DNA of 42,445 nt from an uncultured Bacteroidales bacterium (GTDB lineage Bacteria; Bacteroidota; Bacteroidia; Bacteroidales; UBA932). The notes under the pieces are model-generated. The model was not told the origin of the DNA. It saw only the letters and a program-made list of their open reading frames with translations, and searched no databases. Location: the NCBI GenBank assembly GCA_947367315.1, contig CANBDX010000011.1, forward strand, positions 1 through 42,445, given 5' to 3'. The position numbers and the translations under genes were made by a program. Of this stretch, positions 38,299-42,445 are shown in pieces; position 1 is the first letter of the stretch, and every line of letters starts with the position of its first letter.

Positions 38299-39403
38299 AT
38301 CTGAATTTCTCCCTGTCTTCATCCGAGAGGAATTCAGTCTTTATAGGCATGTAGAAAAGACGCTGCTTCAGATTGCTGGGGACGTTCTTGCAGTCGCGGA
38401 CTCTCTGGCAGTCTTTTTCTGTAGTCATGACTACGGAAGTCGGGAATGCGTTAGCTGTGTCGGCTATGCTGCGGATGTCGCCCTGTGAGAACTTGTGATG
38501 GTCAGGGAAGTTAAAGTGCTTCACGATCTTGTAGTCGCTGCACAGGAAGTTCTGCAGAGGAGTGTCGTTTGCTATGCCGGAGAACAGGATAAGCCTTTTT
38601 GCGTAAAGATATCTCGCATCTCCTTCAGGGAAAACAGCTGCAGCAGTATCATATGAAATCTTTGTAAAGAAAATATGCTGTTTCCTGCCGTTCTTCCTTG
38701 TGCCGCAGCATTCCGAGCCGTCATACTGGTGGAGTCCCAGCGCTTCTGCCCACTTGCTCTTTTCCCAGGCATTCAGTCCTGCAGGACATTTTGAAATCAT
38801 GATTATGTCGGCGGCTGCAATTCTTTCCGGAAGGTCGCGGAGTCTTCCGAAAGGCATCAGGTGATCCTTGAATATAGGCCTGTTGTAGTCCACGAGCACT
38901 ATATTCACCTTCGGCTTTATCGCCCTGTGCTGGAATGCGTCGTCAAGAATGATGAGATCGGCCTTCGGGAAATCCTTGAATCTGCATTTCCTTGCCTTTC
39001 GGGCTGTCTGCACCGTTTCCGGATGGCAAAGGAAGCTGCAGCCCTCCTTCCTGGACTTGTCCACGGCTACAGTAACCGTCGGGAACTTGCTCTTGATCTG
39101 CATAGGCTCGTCTCCGTATTCCTTTGCAGTTCCGCCCACAACCACCTGCTGGAATCCCTTGGTCTTGCGCTTGTAACCACGCGAGAGCACTGCTATGTTC
39201 CTGCCTCCCCACTCGTCGTCCCCAAGAAGTGTCCTGAGAATCATTTCTGTATGCGGAGTCTTGCCGGTTCCGCCTACCGTGATGTTGCCCACGCATATCG
39301 AGGGCACTTCAGGGGAAGTGGCCTTGCGCAGTCCGCAGTCATACATCATGTGCCTGACCTTGAGGATCAGCCAATATGGAAAAAGTAAAATTCTGTCTAT
39401 CAT
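38273..39403 (-). CDS. lpxK: Tetraacyldisaccharide 4'-kinase LpxK
   Basis: An inner-membrane-associated kinase that phosphorylates the lipid A disaccharide at the 4' position. The N-terminal membrane-binding stretch MIDRILLFPYWLILKVRHMMYD precedes the Walker A-like GNITVGGTGKTPHTEMI. LSRGYKRKTKGF and ILDDAFQHRAIKP are family motifs. It is 376 residues. Its ATG overlaps the dusB stop by four bases (ATGA), so translation is coupled. Its presence shows a lipid A-containing outer membrane. Confidence 0.94.
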   Translation of the reverse strand: MIDRILLFPYWLILKVRHMMYDCGLRKATSPEVPSICVGNITVGGTGKTPHTEMILRTLLGDDEWGGRNIAVLSRGYKRKTKGFQQVVVGGTAKEYGDEPMQIKSKFPTVTVAVDKSRKEGCSFLCHPETVQTARKARKCRFKDFPKADLIILDDAFQHRAIKPKVNIVLVDYNRPIFKDHLMPFGRLRDLPERIAAADIIMISKCPAGLNAWEKSKWAEALGLHQYDGSECCGTRKNGRKQHIFFTKISYDTAAAVFPEGDARYLYAKRLILFSGIANDTPLQNFLCSDYKIVKHFNFPDHHKFSQGDIRSIADTANAFPTSVVMTTEKDCQRVRDCKNVPSNLKQRLFYMPIKTEFLSDEDREKFRFTLKNCLR

Positions 39404-40467
39404 AGGTTATATATGTTTCCTGCCATAGGGGCTTCGAAGTCTCCCCAGCGTTCCTTTATTCCGTCCAATGTCGCATACAGCTCCTGAGGGTCGTTCAGCG
39501 TCACCAGCTTCAGACGCGTTTCCTTGAAGTCCGGAAGGCCTTTGAAATAACATGAAAGATGACGGCGCATTTCCAGTACTCCCACCCTGTCTCCTTTGAT
39601 CTCCAGAGATTTGGCTAGATGTCTTTTGGCCAGGTCCACCCTGTCGCATACGCTCATCTGGGGCAGCAGTTCCCCGGTCTGGAGATAATGGCGGATTTCC
39701 TTGAATATCCAAGGATGGCCATATGTCGCGCGGCCTATCATGATGCCGTCCACCCCGTAACGGTCGAAATATTCCTTCGCCTTCTGCGGAGAATTGATGT
39801 CTCCGTTACCTATTATAGGTATATGCATGCGGGGATTTTCCTTCACCTTGCCTATAAGCGTCCAGTCTGCCTCTCCTTTGTACATCTGGCAACGCGTGCG
39901 TCCGTGGATGGTCAGGGCCTGGATGCCCACATCCTGAAGCCTTTCGGCCAGTTCTACTATTATCTTGGAATCTTCGTCCCAGCCTAGGCGCGTCTTTACC
40001 GTCACGGGCAGTTTCACCGCTTCCACTACCCTGCGCGTGATCTCCACCATCTTGTCCGGCTCGCGCATCATTCCTGAGCCTGCTCCGCGGCGGGCGATCT
40101 TGCTTACCGGGCAACCGAAGTTGATGTCTACCAGATCCGCTCCATGTCCGGCTCCGGGAACTCCTTTCACACTTTCCAACTGAGAGGTTATTTCTGCAGC
40201 CTTTTCTGCCATCACGGCCGCATCGACCATGGCTTCGGGGATGTTTCCATAGATCTGAATCCCAATAGGGCCTTCGTAATCATATGTCACGAGTTTTTCG
40301 AGGGACTTGCGTGCGTCACGGATGAGCCCGTCAGATGATATGAATTCGGTATACATCATGTCTGCACCGAACTCCTTGCATATGAAACGGAAGGACGCGT
40401 CCGTCACGTCCTCCATAGGCGCAAGAAAGAGCGGCCTTTCTCCTAATTCTATATTACCGATGTTCAT
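39400..40467 (-). CDS. dusB: tRNA-dihydrouridine synthase (DusB type)
   Basis: A 355-residue FMN enzyme that reduces uridines in the tRNA D-loop. LFLAPMEDVTDASFR binds FMN. NFGCPVSKIARRGAGSGMM has the catalytic Cys, VTVKTRLGWD binds RNA and FMN, and DGIMIGRATYGHPWIF closes the barrel. The start at 40467 (MNIGNIELGERPLFLAP) lies nine bases from a consensus promoter at 40476-40507, which excludes the longer frame to 40527. It is followed by lpxK. Confidence 0.92.
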   Translation of the reverse strand: MNIGNIELGERPLFLAPMEDVTDASFRFICKEFGADMMYTEFISSDGLIRDARKSLEKLVTYDYEGPIGIQIYGNIPEAMVDAAVMAEKAAEITSQLESVKGVPGAGHGADLVDINFGCPVSKIARRGAGSGMMREPDKMVEITRRVVEAVKLPVTVKTRLGWDEDSKIIVELAERLQDVGIQALTIHGRTRCQMYKGEADWTLIGKVKENPRMHIPIIGNGDINSPQKAKEYFDRYGVDGIMIGRATYGHPWIFKEIRHYLQTGELLPQMSVCDRVDLAKRHLAKSLEIKGDRVGVLEMRRHLSCYFKGLPDFKETRLKLVTLNDPQELYATLDGIKERWGDFEAPMAGNIYNL

Positions 40468-40475
40468 ACAAACTG

Positions 40476-40507
40476 CAAAATTACAAACTGAAAAGATATT
40501 CTGCAAA
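40476..40507 (-). promoter_or_regulatory. dusB-lpxK promoter
   Basis: Minus strand TTTG (40507-40504), 20 bases, TAATTTTG (40483-40476): exact consensus. The -7 box ends eight bases before the ATG, so the leader is very short. Confidence 0.7.
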
Positions 40508-40522
40508 AATATAATGTATAAG

Positions 40523-40635
40523 ACCATCAGTCAGAGAAATTGCGGAAAAAGTGACTGATGGTCCGAATTTTATGCGTTTTTGAGCTGTTTCGTATACCGT
40601 CAGTCGCTTTTTTGTGTGCTTTTTGTACTGACGGT
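40523..40635. repeat. Duplicated 40-bp inverted repeat between dusB and pfkA
   Basis: Unit 1: ACCATCAGTCA (40523-40533), 18 bp, TGACTGATGGT (40552-40562). Unit 2: ACCGTCAGTCG (40596-40606), 18 bp, GTACTGACGGT (40625-40635). Both units span exactly 40 bp and differ by a paired A/T to G/C change, so pairing or half-site symmetry is kept. Spacers are unrelated. They lie between two divergent promoters. Operator pair or RNA structure are both possible. Confidence 0.65.
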
Positions 40636-40668
40636 CCCTTTGTGCGGTGTATTTCCAGTCGAATTTTG

Positions 40669-40676
40669 TAAATTTG
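40669..40676 (+). promoter_or_regulatory. pfkA -7 element
   Basis: TAAATTTG followed by CACC, 22 bases before the pfkA ATG. No TTTG at the usual -33 spacing. Confidence 0.5.
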
Positions 40677-40698
40677 CACCAGTTAAAATTCAAAAGAC

Positions 40699-41685
40699 AT
40701 GGCAAAGATAAAGACTATAGGCGTGCTTACGTCAGGAGGTGATGCGCCGGGAATGAATGCGGCAATCAGGGCGGTGACAAGGGCTGCCATTTATAACGGA
40801 TGGAATGTAAAAGGCATATACAGAGGATGGGAGGGACTTATCAATAATGAAATAAAGGACTTTACTTCCGAGAGCGTCAGCGGGACCATCAACCGTGGAG
40901 GTACGATCCTCAGGACAGCACGAAGCAAGGGCTTTATGGGAGAAGAGGGGCGCGCGAAGGCATATGAGAATATGAAGGCACATGGCATTGATGCACTAAT
41001 CGTTATCGGAGGCAACGGCTCCCTCGCAGGCGCACAGGTAATAGCTTCCGAGTATGACATTCCTTGTGTCGGACTTCCAGGCACCATCGACAACGACCTG
41101 TACGGAACGGATACGACTATCGGCTACGATACGGCCTTGAATACCATCATGGACTGCGTGGACAAGATCCGCGATACGGCCAACTCCCACAACCGTATAT
41201 TCTTCGTTGAGGTGATGGGACGCGATGCAGGCTTCCTGGCGCAGAATGCAGCCATAGCGACAGGAGCGGAAGCCGCCATCATTCCCGAGGACCAGACGGA
41301 TGTGGACCAGCTTGCAACATTCATCGGCAGGGGAGTGCGCAAGAGCAAGAACAGCTCGATTGTCCTGGTGTCCGAGAGCAAGAAGGACGGCACGGGCGGA
41401 GCACAGTATTATGCAGACCGTCTGGTGCATGAATATCCTGAATTCGAGGCCCGCGTGACCATCCTCGGTCATCTTCAGCGCGGAGGAATCCCTACGGCCA
41501 ACGACCGTATCCTTGCCAGCCGTCTGGGCGTCGCGGCGATCGAGGCCCTGAAGGACGGACAGCGCAACATCATGGTGGGTGTAAAGAACGACCAGATCGT
41601 TTATGTGCCTTTCAACAAGGCCATCCGCATAGATAAGCCGATCGACCGCGAACTTATCAATGTGCTTAACGTGCTTTCTATATAA
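40699..41685 (+). CDS. pfkA: ATP-dependent 6-phosphofructokinase
   Basis: A 328-residue glycolytic enzyme phosphorylating fructose 6-phosphate. [17 protein letters not shown] is the nucleotide-binding start, and [24 protein letters not shown] holds the catalytic Asp. [12 protein letters not shown] and [11 protein letters not shown] bind substrate. The Gly before TIDND and the Gly in GGNGS mark it as ATP- rather than pyrophosphate-dependent. GGNGS replaces the more common GGDGS, a variant I recall from other Bacteroidales enzymes. It stands alone between a two-unit inverted repeat and a terminator. Confidence 0.95.
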   Translation: MAKIKTIGVLTSGGDAPGMNAAIRAVTRAAIYNGWNVKGIYRGWEGLINNEIKDFTSESVSGTINRGGTILRTARSKGFMGEEGRAKAYENMKAHGIDALIVIGGNGSLAGAQVIASEYDIPCVGLPGTIDNDLYGTDTTIGYDTALNTIMDCVDKIRDTANSHNRIFFVEVMGRDAGFLAQNAAIATGAEAAIIPEDQTDVDQLATFIGRGVRKSKNSSIVLVSESKKDGTGGAQYYADRLVHEYPEFEARVTILGHLQRGGIPTANDRILASRLGVAAIEALKDGQRNIMVGVKNDQIVYVPFNKAIRIDKPIDRELINVLNVLSI

Positions 41686-41719
41686 TGAAAGTGCAATAGA
41701 TATGAAATATGTATTTTAT

Positions 41720-41757
41720 AAGAACCGCGTGCCGCCATTAGGAGGCACGCGGTTCTT
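41720..41757 (+). terminator. Hairpin after pfkA
   Basis: AAGAACCGCGTGCC (41720-41733) and GGCACGCGGTTCTT (41744-41757) form a perfect 14-bp stem with a 10-nt loop, followed by GTGGTTTTC. It is the likely pfkA terminator. The rest of 41758-41836 shows nothing recognisable. Confidence 0.7.
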
Positions 41758-41836
41758 GTGGTTTTCTGATTGGTGCGCTGTCCTGTTCTGCAGCAGGTGC
41801 TCTATTTGTCCATCAAAACAATGATTTTAGGGAAAA

Positions 41837-41868
41837 TTTGGCCAAACCGAAAATTATTCCTATCTTTG
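41837..41868 (+). promoter_or_regulatory. rplM-rpsI promoter
   Basis: TTTG (41837-41840), 20 bases, TATCTTTG (41861-41868): exact consensus for a strong ribosomal protein promoter. The leader of about 55 nt has a 5-bp hairpin (CCCTA 41873-41877 with TAGGG 41885-41889). Confidence 0.75.
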
Positions 41869-41929
41869 CGCCCCCTATGTAGTGTAGGGATCGCAAATTT
41901 ATTAAGTATTAACCATTTAAATGTACAAG

Positions 41930-42382
41930 ATGGACACACAGAGCTACAAAACGGTATCCCTCAAGGCAGGTGATATCAAGAAGGAGTGGGTTGTGATCGA
42001 TGCTACCGACTTGGTGGTAGGCCGTCTTGCTGCCAGACTTGCTCTCGTTCTTCGTGGTAAGAACAAGGCGTCTTTCACTCCGCACATGGACTGCGGTGAC
42101 AATGTCATCGTTCTCAACGCGGACAAGGTAAGATTCACTGGCAAGAAGATGACCGACAAGGTGTACGTTCGCCACACTGGCTATCCAGGTGGACAGCGTT
42201 TCGCTACTCCTAAGGAGGTTATGGCAAAGAAGCCTACTGAAGTCTTAAGGATGGCTGTCAAAGGCATGCTTCCTAAGAACCGTCTTGGTGCGAAGCTTCT
42301 CAACAACCTGTATCTTTACGCAGGTAACGAGCACCCACACCAGGCGCAGAACCCAAAAACAATCACTTTAAACGAAATTTAA
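41930..42382 (+). CDS. rplM: Large ribosomal subunit protein uL13
   Basis: A 150-residue L13 protein, an early assembly protein of the 50S subunit. WVVIDATDLVVGRLAARLALVLRGK, HTGYPGGQRFATPKEVMAK and the signature VKGMLPKNRLGAKLLNNLYLYAGNEHPH are all present. I start at 41930 (MDTQSYKTVSLK), matching Bacteroidota L13, rather than at the ATG three codons upstream. rpsI follows after seven bases, the usual pair. Confidence 0.95.
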   Translation: MDTQSYKTVSLKAGDIKKEWVVIDATDLVVGRLAARLALVLRGKNKASFTPHMDCGDNVIVLNADKVRFTGKKMTDKVYVRHTGYPGGQRFATPKEVMAKKPTEVLRMAVKGMLPKNRLGAKLLNNLYLYAGNEHPHQAQNPKTITLNEI

Positions 42383-42389
42383 GCAGAGC

Positions 42390-42445
42390 ATGAAAGTAGT
42401 AAACGCCCTTGGAAGACGTAAATCAGCAGTCGCTCGCGTTTATGT
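42390..42445 (+). CDS. rpsI: Small ribosomal subunit protein uS9 (partial)
   Basis: Only the first 18 codons lie in the window. They read MKVVNALGRRKSAVARVY, the conserved start of S9 with the GRRK(S/T)AVARV motif. It is cut by the window end. It is the normal partner of rplM in one operon. Confidence 0.92.
   Translation, partial: MKVVNALGRRKSAVARVY

Noticed and set aside
40468..40527. N-terminal extension of DusB to 40527
   Set aside because: A consensus promoter at 40476-40507 lies inside the extension, so the ATG at 40467 is the start.
40981..41060. Loss of a catalytic Asp in PfkA (GGNGS instead of GGDGS)
   Set aside because: I recall the same variant in other Bacteroidales phosphofructokinases with an intact TIDND catalytic motif, so it is probably a normal paralogue type.
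41869..41929. An autoregulatory L13 leader RNA
   Set aside because: The leader is short and has only one 5-bp hairpin; it does not resemble the known L13 leader of Firmicutes. Not supportable without comparison.

Overview
The window is a chromosomal segment of a Gram-negative member of the Bacteroidota, most likely order Bacteroidales. The main evidence is the promoter pattern: many genes are preceded by TTTG-N19/20-TAnnTTTG, the Bacteroidota sigma-factor consensus, with few Shine-Dalgarno sequences. Other evidence is the mreB-mreC-mreD-PBP2-rodA order, a DAHP synthase fused to chorismate mutase, LpxK (lipid A synthesis), and an ISAon1-type transposase. Base composition looks close to 50% GC. 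I cannot name the genus; an uncultured gut-type Bacteroidales lineage is a guess. No rRNA, tRNA, CRISPR array, prophage or defence island was found, and after start correction no gene-free stretch exceeds 300 bp.

Layout. 1-1540 is accessory: a truncated ISAon1-like insertion sequence, then a RelB/DinJ-PIN toxin-antitoxin pair, all on the minus strand, with an 11-bp tandem repeat at the antitoxin promoter. 1610-3099 is comF and fabG. 3346-4599 is adenosylhomocysteinase. 4608-10364 is the cell-elongation operon mreB-mreC-mreD-mrdA-rodA (minus). 10449-14091 holds ispD, an Lrp regulator and topA. 14234-18609 holds PBP1A, ddl and prmC, so peptidoglycan synthesis dominates 4.6-17.6 kb. 18770-20649 holds an unknown lipoprotein and an inserted hicAB toxin-antitoxin pair. 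20597-28273 holds a U32 hydroxylase-type protein, a TPR protein, an M16-like pseudoprotease, a DUF3109 protein and two conserved envelope proteins. 28278-33750 holds hemW, an X-Pro aminopeptidase, an isolated succinate dehydrogenase cytochrome b gene, pyrH and frr, with a 111-bp inverted-repeat element between the last two. 33773-38298 is an aromatic amino acid operon: pheA, aminotransferase, tyrA and DAHP synthase-chorismate mutase. 38273-42445 holds lpxK, dusB, pfkA, rplM and the start of rpsI.

The most striking observation is the leader of the aromatic operon. Between frr and pheA lies a 20-codon ORF with five Phe and four Tyr codons, including a core FGFYYFYF. It is followed by three GC-rich segments that can form either an antiterminator or a strong intrinsic terminator (9-bp stem, seven T). 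This is the architecture of a ribosome-mediated transcription attenuator, here sensing Phe and Tyr in a Bacteroidota genome. It controls the genes that make chorismate precursors and convert prephenate to Phe and Tyr.

Other unexplained structures are: a duplicated 40-bp inverted repeat with a compensating base change between dusB and pfkA; two hairpins with the same loop between pheA and the aminotransferase gene; tandem hairpins in the PBP1A leader; palindromes at the lrp and hicA starts; and a fold-back hairpin at the transposase start that only read-through transcripts could form.
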